Source: Rhodospirillaceae bacterium (lineage in GTDB: Bacteria; Pseudomonadota; Alphaproteobacteria; Rhodospirillales; Rhodospirillaceae). From it: a stretch of 64,000 bases of DNA. A model generated the notes under the pieces. It did not search any database and was not told the origin of the DNA. It saw only the letters and a list, made by a program, of their open reading frames with translations. Of the stretch, positions 27,701-34,631 are shown piece by piece. Each line of letters starts with the position of its first letter. Within the stretch, counting starts at the first letter, position 1. The stretch covers positions 372,001-436,000 of the forward strand of contig JAVJSV010000012.1 in NCBI GenBank assembly GCA_040219235.1, given 5' to 3'. Position numbers and translations under genes: made by a program.

Positions 27701-28640
27701 TCGGAGGAAAGCTCAGCGCTTCGCCCATGTCTTCGCAGAACAATACGAATATGCAGCGGTCGATGAGTTTTTGCGCCAGCCGGACGAGTGTTCCACGTGT
27801 CCCAGTCTTGAGGAAGTCCTGATTGTGAGTGACAAGTTCATTGTAGATTCGAAGTCGGTATTCTTTGTATTCCTTGTAGAAATCGTTCTCGATCTCCTTT
27901 TCCAAAATCCATTGTTGGTGCAGGAGTTTCACAAGCTCGCCATCGCCGCCAGTGGTCAGGAGTGCTTCGGCATGAAAGAGCTTCGTGAACAGAAAGCGCT
28001 GAAATGATGCATCGTCCGTCTTGGCCAGCAAAGAGACTGTATCGTCCATTGTAGTCGTCGTAATAATGAAGCGTTGATACTGGGCTGGCATCCGGTTCCG
28101 CCAGTACAGACGAAACTCGTTCATGTCAGTGACGATGCCCCATGTCGGCTGGATCGCTTCATTTCCATACAGCTCTTTGCCAGCCTCGCGCAGATAGTCA
28201 GCGCACTGCTTTACAGGAGACCGTGTATTGCCCTTACGGTTCTGTTTGGCGTCGAGGTTGGAGCGTATGTCCTTAAACTCACAGAGCACCTGTGGAGTTG
28301 GTGGAACGTCTTCACGCTCGAACCAACCCAGAGCAAGATCAGCCTCGCCAGTGCCGCCTGATTGCCCCGCACCGGCCACCTTATATTTTGGAAAACGGGA
28401 GAAGCCATCAGCGGCCTTGGTCTCTCCGTTTGCGTAATATCCCCATAACTGTTTGAAGAACGCATCCATGAAGGAACCTTCTTCCTGTGTCTCGGTTAGC
28501 TTTTTGGATCGTTCTTGCCAGTTATCAAGCGTTTCTATCAACGCCTGCTCAGCCTCTGATCCTTGAAATTGTGCATACTCTTCGGCGAACGCGGCGCGTA
28601 GGTATGCGTCAGAAAACAGAGGTTGATAAGTTTTTGTCAT
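24783..28640 (-). CDS. Single-chain restriction-modification enzyme (type IIG / Eco57I-like)
   Basis: A 1285-residue protein that appears to combine cleavage and adenine methylation. The N-terminal domain has a PD-(D/E)XK-like site (Asp101 in GEADLALGW, then Glu121 and Lys123 in CEFKDI). A helical connector leads to an N6-adenine methyltransferase domain with motif I VCDPACGSGAFL near residue 533 and motif IV NPPY near residue 681. A C-terminal region with WRRTSKPF and a Pro-rich PLPVP segment resembles target recognition parts. AAGGAA lies about nine bases before the ATG. The PglX methyltransferase of BREX is a distant alternative, but no other BREX genes are present and the N-terminal nuclease site argues for type IIG. 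Confidence 0.88.
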   Translation of the reverse strand: MTKTYQPLFSDAYLRAAFAEEYAQFQGSEAEQALIETLDNWQERSKKLTETQEEGSFMDAFFKQLWGYYANGETKAADGFSRFPKYKVAGAGQSGGTGEADLALGWFEREDVPPTPQVLCEFKDIRSNLDAKQNRKGNTRSPVKQCADYLREAGKELYGNEAIQPTWGIVTDMNEFRLYWRNRMPAQYQRFIITTTTMDDTVSLLAKTDDASFQRFLFTKLFHAEALLTTGGDGELVKLLHQQWILEKEIENDFYKEYKEYRLRIYNELVTHNQDFLKTGTRGTLVRLAQKLIDRCIFVLFCEDMGEALSFPPNALRDFLKDFSKASYYDPNAQDVWNKLKELFHAMDKGEKFLGQRINRFNGGLFESDPELDDLFIPNHVFCEKLQGEDGPTIKKHPRTLLYLSAVYNFGTSGSGENAITLYTLGRIFEQSITELEALEAEADGHVSLTKETKRKRDGVYYTPEWVVQHIVEEAIGTRLQEIRDELGWSIEIEGDDEYVRKQKEMPPSGRSQKFTDHVEAVKNYKERLNNFKVCDPACGSGAFLIHVLEYLLKERLKVSQEYARITRQGESLFEVNTELEIREILSRNIYGVDINPSSIEITKLALWLHTAKPNQALCDLDENIRDGNSLVGPEFGNFKQLSILDADKQDEINVFDWEAAFPKVFDQSNPDGAGFDCIVGNPPYVKLQNFRKKYAEVADFLRNGKNADGSAVYQSTQKGNFDLFLPFIEKAIHLLNEKGQLGFIAPSLWRYNEYGEGLRQFLYNGTYLDRWIDFGSYQVFDEAITYTALQFYSKTQKKDLHFVFAHDGAVSDAPDWEDPNWSMNYKELPQSEPWDFVPGKERAVIRRLQKDCLKLGDKKVTKAIFVGVQTSADYIYHLQKLGPNTYLHSPKSGDPYEMTVEDTIMRPLVSGPEVKRYATPHTDTYILFPYKVSNDQVSVISEQELRSTYPDAWNYLQSYEDTLRGREGGKMNKDGWWGWVYPKNIDKQDGVKLMAPRLIHKLFVSIDRDGSFCLDNVDVGGIMPSEKGDLYFLAAIMNCPVTNFVWRRTSKPFQNDYRSANKQFIAPLPVPKATKEQKKDVGGRAKALQELHTKRRDKLKALEKRFSTCPVKKHNEDWLFPQIGSTDHWKAKAPGDLSARDKTKWAKEQRTLKIEEQLEAIDARLTPAAQLAAGFMDGELSFTIGGVAVIDKVFVNDNDGQHILTYWQHLAQTISVTEKFKAMTLIGKLLATPMTDNIDASKQLQSLTKDLTALDVEIEKAECDLNEVIFELYNLSEEEREIIG

Positions 28641-28706
28641 TCAATGGATTCCTTAATGACCTTTTCAAACGCAAAAATCTCAATCGAGGCAAACACAGCT
28701 TTGCCA

Positions 28707-28740
28707 GATCATCAATTGTGTGAGCTGGTGATCATCAATT
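28707..28740. repeat. Direct repeat GATCATCAATT upstream of the restriction-modification gene
   Basis: Two identical 11-bp copies at 28707-28717 and 28730-28740, with starts 23 bases apart (about two helical turns), lie 67-100 bases upstream of the restriction-modification start. They may be an operator. No controller protein is obvious, but the small gene at 28929 reads away from this region. The gap 28641-28928 contains no other supportable gene. Confidence 0.5.
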
Positions 28741-28928
28741 AGAGCAATGTGTGTGCAAAGGTCTTTTTGCTATTCGTTGGCTCATAGCTAACTCGTTGAT
28801 GGTCCCGATCAGCTATCTTTACGTTGGTCTCGCCTTGTCCTCACCCTACTGCCTACACGAGAAGCTTGTAAATATCTGCAATCGGAGTTTGAGTAATCAA
28901 TTAGCGCAGCTATCAGAGGGAGTCTGAC

Positions 28929-29267
28929 ATGTTCGACATCTTTAAGCCGCCGAGGCATCACATTAAAAAGCGTGTACCAAAAGCCAAGATTGAGACGCTC
29001 ACAGAAATTGAACACTTTGTCGATGATGAGCTTTTTGAACTCAGTCATCAAAAACGAGAATATGGAATCGCGTTTATTTTATCTGTCTACGTGTGCCAGA
29101 TGACAGACAGGCATATATTTTCAGTCTCGCTTGGAGATTACGAATTCATTCAACGCTCGGGCATGGTTTGTGCACAAAAGCTGTCCGGAATTGATTTCGA
29201 TTGTGTTGAGAGCGTTCTGCAAGATCTCATAGCTCACGATTGGGAGATAGATTTAGAAGAGGAGTGA
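28929..29267 (+). CDS. Hypothetical protein of the element (112 residues)
   Basis: A small acidic protein starting MFDIFKPPRHHIKKRVPK and ending in EIDLEEE, with no signal peptide or membrane segment. GAGGGAG lies eight bases before the ATG, a good ribosome binding site, which supports real expression. It is the only element gene on the plus strand and is transcribed divergently from the restriction-modification enzyme. No family is recognised. Roles such as regulator or inhibitor are only guesses from position. Confidence 0.65.
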   Translation: MFDIFKPPRHHIKKRVPKAKIETLTEIEHFVDDELFELSHQKREYGIAFILSVYVCQMTDRHIFSVSLGDYEFIQRSGMVCAQKLSGIDFDCVESVLQDLIAHDWEIDLEEE

Positions 29268-29311
29268 TCAACCTTCTACATACGGGCGGGAACACACGGA
29301 ACGGCAGGAAA

Positions 29312-29656
29312 TTAAATAAAATCCAATGGATTGCGCGGTTCTTTGTTTGGGCCGCGCACATTTGGGCGAGTGGGAACATCACCGGGATCAATGTCGCGGT
29401 GCCCAAAACTTAAATCATCGTGCTGGATGCGTCTCGGCAATGCGCTTCTTTTGACAACCCAAAGCTCAAACGAATTGCGTTCAATGAAACTCAAGTCGTC
29501 AAACGATGTGTCACTTTCTTTACGAGCTCTGTCGCGTGCTTGATAGAGCCTTCTTCTGACTCGCCGAAGTGTTTTAGCATCAGGAACATCAATTATAATT
29601 CCATGTGCTTTAGTCAATGCGATGCAAAGGGCGCTTATATAATCTTCTGGTTTCAC
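29312..29656 (-). CDS. Hypothetical protein of the element (114 residues)
   Basis: A basic protein with an Arg-rich helix (KTLRRVRRRLYQARDRARKE, residues about 28-47) and a C-terminal disordered-looking tail rich in Arg, Asp and Pro. Its start shares four bases with the end of the upstream gene, so translation is coupled. No family is recognised. The basic helix would suit nucleic-acid or partner binding, which is only an inference. Confidence 0.6.
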   Translation of the reverse strand: MKPEDYISALCIALTKAHGIIIDVPDAKTLRRVRRRLYQARDRARKESDTSFDDLSFIERNSFELWVVKRSALPRRIQHDDLSFGHRDIDPGDVPTRPNVRGPNKEPRNPLDFI

Positions 29657-30051
29657 TTATCGAATTCACTGACAGCAGTTAGTAAGAAAGATTTGGGGAG
29701 ACGAAGATTAGAGCCGATAGCTAAGTGGCCAACCTTTTTCTGTTTCATCAACTGCTTGAGTGCGCTTACCTTCAAGCCAGAGTGCTCCGCAAAAAATTTA
29801 ATTGAGAATGTATTTTCACGAAGTGAACTCAACCACCGGGTTATGTTTTTGTTTATTAGGTCTGCACATATTTCTGCAGCGATCTCGTCTGGCCAACTTG
29901 GCGGTGCCTTTACTAGTACAACCTTACCTTTGGCATTCACCTTCAAGCTGCCACATTGCAAAATGATTGCGACTAACGTTTCAAATTGATCCCACTCTTC
30001 AACTGGCTTTCCCCCGTGAGAGGGTTTCAATTTTACTACTACCTGATCCAT
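29653..30051 (-). CDS. Hypothetical protein of the element (132 residues)
   Basis: I place the start at ATG 30051 (MDQVVVKLKPSHGGKP), which has GGAG seven bases upstream; the frame is open to 30138 but would overlap the ATPase gene further. The C-terminal half (FFAEHSGLKVSALKQLMKQ) looks like a helix-turn-helix or KorB-like helical segment, hence possibly DNA-binding. It overlaps the ATPase end by 53 bases and the next gene by four. It may be an accessory replication or regulatory protein. Confidence 0.62.
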   Translation of the reverse strand: MDQVVVKLKPSHGGKPVEEWDQFETLVAIILQCGSLKVNAKGKVVLVKAPPSWPDEIAAEICADLINKNITRWLSSLRENTFSIKFFAEHSGLKVSALKQLMKQKKVGHLAIGSNLRLPKSFLLTAVSEFDK

Positions 30052-31162
30052 TATCAGTCTCCGTTTTGCCGACTTCGATTTTTGTATTTGTGTCATTTGT
30101 ATCGGTATCGGCCCCAAGGGGTGGGGCCGAACTGACACCGGTTGCTGGTATCGTGATACTGCCGTGACACCCCGGTGACACCGACACTGCTTTTTCGGAT
30201 ACGGCGGTATACGTAGCCCCTTGGCCCGAGCCGTATTGTTTGATTTGTTTTGCTTGTTTTAACTGTCGAACTGAACGGTCAAAGGTTGCCTTAGATTGGC
30301 CCGTGTCCTTTTCAAACGCCTCGCGCCATTGACCGTTTGTCGCTCCTGATTCCCCAAACGAATCTTGCAGAATCTCAAGCGCACGGGCACACGCCCTGTT
30401 ACCCCCGCCTTTTTTGGTTAGAGCCAGGGGGCCGGTTGCGCGTTGTATGACAAGGGATGATTTGCCTGCGCCCAACTCCACGCGTTTTAGCTCTAAGGGC
30501 ATGTCTTCAAATGGCTCTGCGTCTTTCATTTTGTCGCAGGAAAGAGCAACGATATTAAAATTCTCCGTACCACCTGAGCAGGAGATCATTGCATCTGCAG
30601 CCCCTCTAAGTGCGCTGCTGCCGCGTTCAGTCCCTGTATTTTTCGTGGTGTGGTGGATTGCTAAGACGGTCGCGCCAGTTGCCCCTCGCAGTATATCCAT
30701 TGAAGAGACGGCAAGCCCCATGTCTTTGGCAGAGTTTTCGTCCCCGCCAACAAAACATCGCGCAACAGTATCGATTATGATCAGGCCAGTATTTTGATGA
30801 TTTTTAGCTATAAGGGCGCGAGCTGCTTCCACCTGTTTAGGGTCTAGAAGATTAACCGGTTCAGGAATGTAATGGATGTTTAAAGGTTGGTTTATCCCAT
30901 AATGCTGTTTGAACGCCCGTGAGCGATACTTCATGCCAAACGCGCCCTCTGCCGCAATGAACAATACGGGGGCACTTGAAGTTACTCTTCCTATCCAAGG
31001 TGAGTTGCTGGCGACTGCCAATGCCATGCTAAGCGCTACGAATGTTTTGCCTGAGCCGGGAGGCCCGTAAAGCACAACAAGTGATCTTTGCGGCAGGATA
31101 CCGTCGATATACCATTCTGGATCTGGAAGCGCATCGAGCTGAGCTTCAGATAAGACTTTCAC
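29999..31162 (-). CDS. RepA-like AAA family ATPase (helicase-type)
   Basis: A 387-residue P-loop ATPase. Walker A is GPPGSGKT at 33-40 and Walker B is LIIIDT with Asp131; TTKNTG and SALRGAADA in the core are typical of the AAA_25/RepA-like DNA helicases used by plasmids and satellites. The C-terminal third is less conserved, with a possible helical DNA-binding part (about 255-310) and a Ser/Thr/Asp-rich tail. It lies directly after the AlpA-like gene with a four-base overlap. It probably drives replication of the excised element, although no origin is recognised. Confidence 0.82.
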   Translation of the reverse strand: MKVLSEAQLDALPDPEWYIDGILPQRSLVVLYGPPGSGKTFVALSMALAVASNSPWIGRVTSSAPVLFIAAEGAFGMKYRSRAFKQHYGINQPLNIHYIPEPVNLLDPKQVEAARALIAKNHQNTGLIIIDTVARCFVGGDENSAKDMGLAVSSMDILRGATGATVLAIHHTTKNTGTERGSSALRGAADAMISCSGGTENFNIVALSCDKMKDAEPFEDMPLELKRVELGAGKSSLVIQRATGPLALTKKGGGNRACARALEILQDSFGESGATNGQWREAFEKDTGQSKATFDRSVRQLKQAKQIKQYGSGQGATYTAVSEKAVSVSPGCHGSITIPATGVSSAPPLGADTDTNDTNTKIEVGKTETDNGSGSSKIETLSRGKAS

Positions 31163-31383
31163 TGTTCAGATGTCGACTTTCGCTTTCGCTCGTCGATCCA
31201 CCTTTTTAAGTCGGACTGAGCATAGCGGACACATCTTGCGGAATAGCGGTAGTACTCTGGACCACCGCCTTGGTAGCGCCATTTCTCCAGCGTGCGCGGC
31301 GTTACTTTCAAGAATTCTGCAGCTTCTTTTTGGGTCATCAACTGTTCGTCATCTACGACTATTTGCGCTGATTGGGCCGTCAT
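31159..31383 (-). CDS. AlpA/MerR-type helix-turn-helix protein, possible excisionase
   Basis: A 74-residue protein with a winged helix-turn-helix core: TQKEAAEFLKVTPRTLEKWR, then YYRYSARCVRYAQSDLKRWI. This is the AlpA/excisionase-like pattern of proteins that bend DNA for excision or regulate integrase. I chose ATG 31383, with AGGTG upstream; an earlier ATG at 31431 lacks a ribosome binding site. It is the first gene of the left-going replication module. Confidence 0.82.
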   Translation of the reverse strand: MTAQSAQIVVDDEQLMTQKEAAEFLKVTPRTLEKWRYQGGGPEYYRYSARCVRYAQSDLKRWIDERKRKSTSEQ

Positions 31384-31391
31384 TTCGATAC

Positions 31392-31443
31392 ACCTGTATG
31401 GAATCCGATCAATTGCGATGGTGTACCACAAGCAACTACAGGT
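31392..31443. promoter_or_regulatory. Inverted half-sites ACCTGTA / TACAGGT before the AlpA-like gene
   Basis: ACCTGTA at 31392-31398 and its reverse complement TACAGGT at 31437-31443 flank the region just upstream of the AlpA-like start. The second half-site lies within a small hairpin GCAAC-TACAG-GTTGC (31432-31446). They could be an autoregulatory operator. Another inverted pair, CTCATGCC/GGCATGAG at 31557-31564 and 31596-31603, lies between this region and the integrase. Confidence 0.35.
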
Positions 31444-31657
31444 TGCAAGTAAAAAACGACGAGAAATGCAATAAAATCAACCAGTTAGATCCATTTGCGC
31501 CCCAGTTGTGAGGCAGCTATTACTGCATCTGCTACTACTGCGAGAAAGGGTGTTGCCTCATGCCTGATGGTATTCGAGGGTAAAGGGCAATATGCGGCAT
31601 GAGATACATACGATGACCATTGGTTAGCGTATGCACGAGTCTGGAAGGTTTAGGTGA

Positions 31658-32854
31658 TTAGCAGGATTTGGCGAGCTGGATCACTTGAGCGGTATTGCCG
31701 CTTAGGGCGGCCTCTAGACCATTTGCAATAGTATCTGCGGCGAGTTGTGCGGGGCCTTTAGCTAAGTGAGCATATCTTTGGGTCGTTTGGGTTTGAGTAT
31801 GTCCCAATAATGTCCCAATGACGTGAAGCGATAGATTAGCGCCAGCAGCAAAGCTGGCATAGGTGTGGCGCAGGTCGTGTAGACGAACGCCTTGAATGTC
31901 TGCGCGTTTGCAAACGGCTAACCAAGGAAGACGAAGATTGATCAGATGATTCCGCCCGTGTCGGCCAGGAATTACAAAATTGGAAACCCGTCGCTCATAA
32001 ATTGCCTGCAATAGCCGTAACGCTGGCGCTCCTAGCGGAACCGTTTTAGCGCCTGTCTTTGAGTCGGGTAGCCGCAAACACGCGGATTCAAAATCAACCC
32101 ATTCCCATTGCAGGGTTAGGATTTCAGATTTCCTGCACCCCGTTAGAAGCAAAAGTCGTATTGCATCAACCGAGCTTTGTTCATCAATCGTGTGAATTTG
32201 TGTTTCGGATAGCGCAGTTCCGAGGCGACTGAGCTCTTCCGACGTCAGATATCGCTGCCTTTTCGCTTCTTTGAATTTGCGTACGCCGTAACAGGGATTT
32301 GTCCGGAGCGGTTTGATTCCCCACTCTTCGGCGAGGTTAAACATCTTTGAAAGCAAGGCTAGAACCCGATTTGCAACGTAGGGCTTATCGCTGATGCTTT
32401 GGTGGATTCGCCGTATGTCAGTATTTTCAACCGACACCACGGCAGAGCGGCCTAGTTTTGGCTTTACGTACTTGTCGATCATTTTGCTGTCATTGTAGAC
32501 GCTTGCGGGCTTTTTGTGCGGCCTTGCATGGTCTTCCAAGTACAAATCACACAGTTCTGAAACTGTTTCGGCTTTTCTGGTATCAGCTTTATCTGCAGCC
32601 GGGTCGCCGCCTTCTGCAACGTAGGCTGCCGCTTTTCGAGCTAAGTGCCGGGCTTCATCCGCCGTTAAATCGCCATGGGTGCCTATGGTTAGCTTTCGCT
32701 GACGGCCAGAGAGTGTCCTGTATTTGTAGATGTACGCTTTACGGCCCGTAGGGCGCACCCTGACGCCAAAGCCGCGGATTTCGTTATCCCAGAGCATATA
32801 TTCAGCCGAGGCGACCTCAGCTTGGTTTACACGCCCTGTGGTGATCTTTGTCAC
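31658..32854 (-). CDS. int: P4-type tyrosine integrase
   Basis: A 398-residue site-specific recombinase. The N-terminal DUF4102-like arm-binding domain covers about residues 1-90 (EIRGFGVRVRPTGRKAYIY), the core-binding domain about 100-190, and the catalytic domain about 200-380. The catalytic residues are visible as Arg in TGCRKSEIL (near 239), HDLRHT (near 325), GHTQTQTTQRYAHL with His near 353 and Tyr near 363. It integrates the element at the tRNA-Arg. It lies at the right end, 234 bases from attR, and reads away from it. Confidence 0.95.
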   Translation of the reverse strand: MTKITTGRVNQAEVASAEYMLWDNEIRGFGVRVRPTGRKAYIYKYRTLSGRQRKLTIGTHGDLTADEARHLARKAAAYVAEGGDPAADKADTRKAETVSELCDLYLEDHARPHKKPASVYNDSKMIDKYVKPKLGRSAVVSVENTDIRRIHQSISDKPYVANRVLALLSKMFNLAEEWGIKPLRTNPCYGVRKFKEAKRQRYLTSEELSRLGTALSETQIHTIDEQSSVDAIRLLLLTGCRKSEILTLQWEWVDFESACLRLPDSKTGAKTVPLGAPALRLLQAIYERRVSNFVIPGRHGRNHLINLRLPWLAVCKRADIQGVRLHDLRHTYASFAAGANLSLHVIGTLLGHTQTQTTQRYAHLAKGPAQLAADTIANGLEAALSGNTAQVIQLAKSC

Positions 32855-32928
32855 TCTTGCCTGTTGCCTCTGGTATGTATGCCTTCGTTTTCCGGGCGCG
32901 TGACGGCCATTTTGTGTTTCGGGTGTTC

Positions 32929-32957
32929 GGGTACCAATTGGGTACCAAATGGGTACC
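32929..32957 (+). repeat. Right-end array of three GGGTACC motifs, 11-bp period
   Basis: Units start at 32929, 32940 and 32951, exactly 11 bases apart, with spacers AATT and AAAT. The last two units are identical to the left-end pair at 23145-23162, and the following bases CCACGACCG also resemble the left end (ACGAACCG). They lie 130 bases inside attR and 75 bases upstream of the integrase start. They are likely arm-type or excision-factor sites and may also regulate the integrase. Confidence 0.75.
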
Positions 32958-33087
32958 CACGACCGTTGAAATCGCGCGTATACAAATGTGGTTAAACGCG
33001 TGCAGCTAGTCCAGCAAATACTTGATTTAATTGGGTTTTTTGGGGTTTGACGTATGTTGTCGAAAATGGTCGTATACGCCTTTGGTG

Positions 33088-33137
33088 TGACTACGGATCA
33101 GGAGGTTAGGAGTTCGAATCTTCTCGGGCGCGCCAAT
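33088..33137 (+). repeat. attR: right 50-bp copy of the attachment repeat
   Basis: Identical to 23031-23080. It includes the 3' part of the anticodon arm, T arm and CCA but not the 5' part of a tRNA, so it is not a functional tRNA gene. It marks the right boundary of the element. Confidence 0.95.
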
Positions 33138-33229
33138 CTGCTCTTGTTAAAGTTTTTCGGGTTTCTCCAGTTCTTTCGACTTTTAAGTATGCTGGCCTAA
33201 TACGGTCTGCTGCCGGTATTGTGCTGTCC

Positions 33230-34432
33230 ATGAATTTGCACCCCGATTCACTTTCGGATTCTTCTGGTCAGCCGCGCCTTTTGATTCTGGTGACTGAGTA
33301 TTCCTACTTTTTATCCCACAAGTTGCCTCTGGCCTCTGCCGCGTCTGAGGCTGGGTTCGACGTTATTGTAGCGGCCCGCTGCGAAGAAGGTGCGACGCTT
33401 ACTCCTCCCGCGGGTCATACGTTTACCGTGGTTGCAGTGCCCTGGCGTCGGACCGGATCGATTGTAACGGCGGTTCTGAGGGTGATTCCCGATGTTCTTC
33501 GCATCCGCAGTGTTTTCGCTGATGTCCGGCCTGATGTGGCGCACTGTATCTCGCTCAAACCGGCCATCATCGGTGCCTTGGCAGCGTATCAGCAGCCTGT
33601 TCAGATGCTTCATTCCATCAACGGTTTTGGTTTTGTCTTTTATGCCAAGTCACTCTTGGCGCGTGCGATTCAAGCCTGCTGCGGCCTCATACTAAGCCGG
33701 TCCGTCGCATCCAGAACCGGACGAATTATCTTGCAAAACCAGGACGACTTAAGGCTTGTGGCTGAAGACTTTGGGGTTTCTGACAGTAAGCTCAGCCTTA
33801 TCCGAGGGTCTGGTATTGATCCTCTGGAGTATGAGAGCACGCCAGAGCCTGTCGGGCCTTCCATCACCTTTCTGATGCTGTCGCGATTGCTCTATATGAA
33901 GGGCATCGCGGTGGCGATTGATGCGTTTAAAATCTTGAAGGAGAGAGGTGTAAACGCAGCGCTGGTTATTTGTGGGGCACCTGACCCAAGCAACCCGTCA
34001 TCCATACCGCAGGAGGTGCTGGATGCGTGGTTTCAAATTCCGGGTGTGACATTTCGCGGCCAGGTCGAAGACGTAAGGCTTGCGCTCCGTGACGCCCATG
34101 CTGTGGTCCACCCAGCGCTCGGTGGTGAGGGGCTGCCCAAAGCCTTGTTGGAAGCAGCGGCCATGGCGCGGCCGATGATTGCCTCTGATATTGGGGGCAA
34201 TCGCGAAATCGTTTTGCATGAACAGACTGGTTTGCTGGTGCCGCCAGGTGACGCCGAAGCATTGGCTGATGCTATGGAACGAATGAGCATTGAGTCAGAA
34301 AACCGCCGATTTTGGGGCAATGCTGCCCGCGAGAAGGTGTCGGCGGAATTCTCTGTTGAGGTTGTGCGCCAGGCACATATTGAACTTTATGCAGGCTGCC
34401 GTGCGCAGTTAGGGTGCTCGTTAGCCAAATAA
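33230..34432 (+). CDS. Glycosyltransferase family 4 protein
   Basis: A 400-residue GT-B fold glycosyltransferase. The N-terminal acceptor domain starts at LLILVTEYSYFLSHKLPLA; the C-terminal domain has FLMLSRLLYMKGI, HPALGGEGLPKALLEAAAMA with the EGLPKALLE nucleotide-sugar motif, and DIGGNREIV. This is the GT4 pattern with retaining chemistry. It is the first gene of the polysaccharide locus, 92 bases beyond attR. I prefer ATG 33230; a GTG at 33221 would add three residues. Confidence 0.93.
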   Translation: MNLHPDSLSDSSGQPRLLILVTEYSYFLSHKLPLASAASEAGFDVIVAARCEEGATLTPPAGHTFTVVAVPWRRTGSIVTAVLRVIPDVLRIRSVFADVRPDVAHCISLKPAIIGALAAYQQPVQMLHSINGFGFVFYAKSLLARAIQACCGLILSRSVASRTGRIILQNQDDLRLVAEDFGVSDSKLSLIRGSGIDPLEYESTPEPVGPSITFLMLSRLLYMKGIAVAIDAFKILKERGVNAALVICGAPDPSNPSSIPQEVLDAWFQIPGVTFRGQVEDVRLALRDAHAVVHPALGGEGLPKALLEAAAMARPMIASDIGGNREIVLHEQTGLLVPPGDAEALADAMERMSIESENRRFWGNAAREKVSAEFSVEVVRQAHIELYAGCRAQLGCSLAK

Positions 34433-34631
34433 ACGCCTGGTCACACCCGCACTTGGGCTCAATCCACACCTTATTAAGCCCTGCCACAGCCTAAAAATTG
34501 CCTTATAACAATGACTTCCTTAAAACCGTCTGGTTTGGGGATCGTCAGTGGCGATACCTTGAAACGTAAATCACGATAGACTGCTTCAGGACTATGTCTG
34601 TTTCCCTTCTGCCCCATTACAGGTTTAACGC

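Larger units (their letters stand above)
23031..33137. mobile_element. Integrated element of about 10 kb in tRNA-Arg(ACG)
   Basis: Bounded by 50-bp perfect direct repeats 10,057 bases apart. Inside are a tyrosine integrase, an AlpA/MerR-type DNA-binding protein, a RepA-like ATPase, three small unknown proteins, a restriction-modification enzyme and a PD-(D/E)XK nuclease-like protein. There are no terminase, capsid, tail, relaxase or transfer genes. The polysaccharide genes resume directly after the right repeat. The gene set fits a phage satellite or a small integrative element needing a helper, with a defence cargo. The integrase lies at the end away from the intact tRNA. Confidence 0.93.
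32855..33229. other. Right-end control region of the element and junction to the polysaccharide locus
   Basis: 375 bases without a supportable gene. It contains the GGGTACC array (32929-32957) and attR (33088-33137). GCGTATAC-type sequences occur near 32975 and 33070. No clear promoter for the integrase or for the following glycosyltransferase can be picked out. Confidence 0.6.

Noticed and set aside
24783-28640. A full BREX system based on a PglX-like methyltransferase
   Set aside because: No PglZ, BrxC, BrxL or other BREX genes are present, and the protein has its own N-terminal nuclease-like site.
33088-33137. Second tRNA-Arg gene
   Set aside because: Only the 3' part of the gene is present; there is no 5' acceptor strand or D arm upstream. 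It is the att repeat.
23031-33137. A complete prophage
   Set aside because: There are no terminase, portal, capsid, tail or lysis genes, and the element is only 10 kb.
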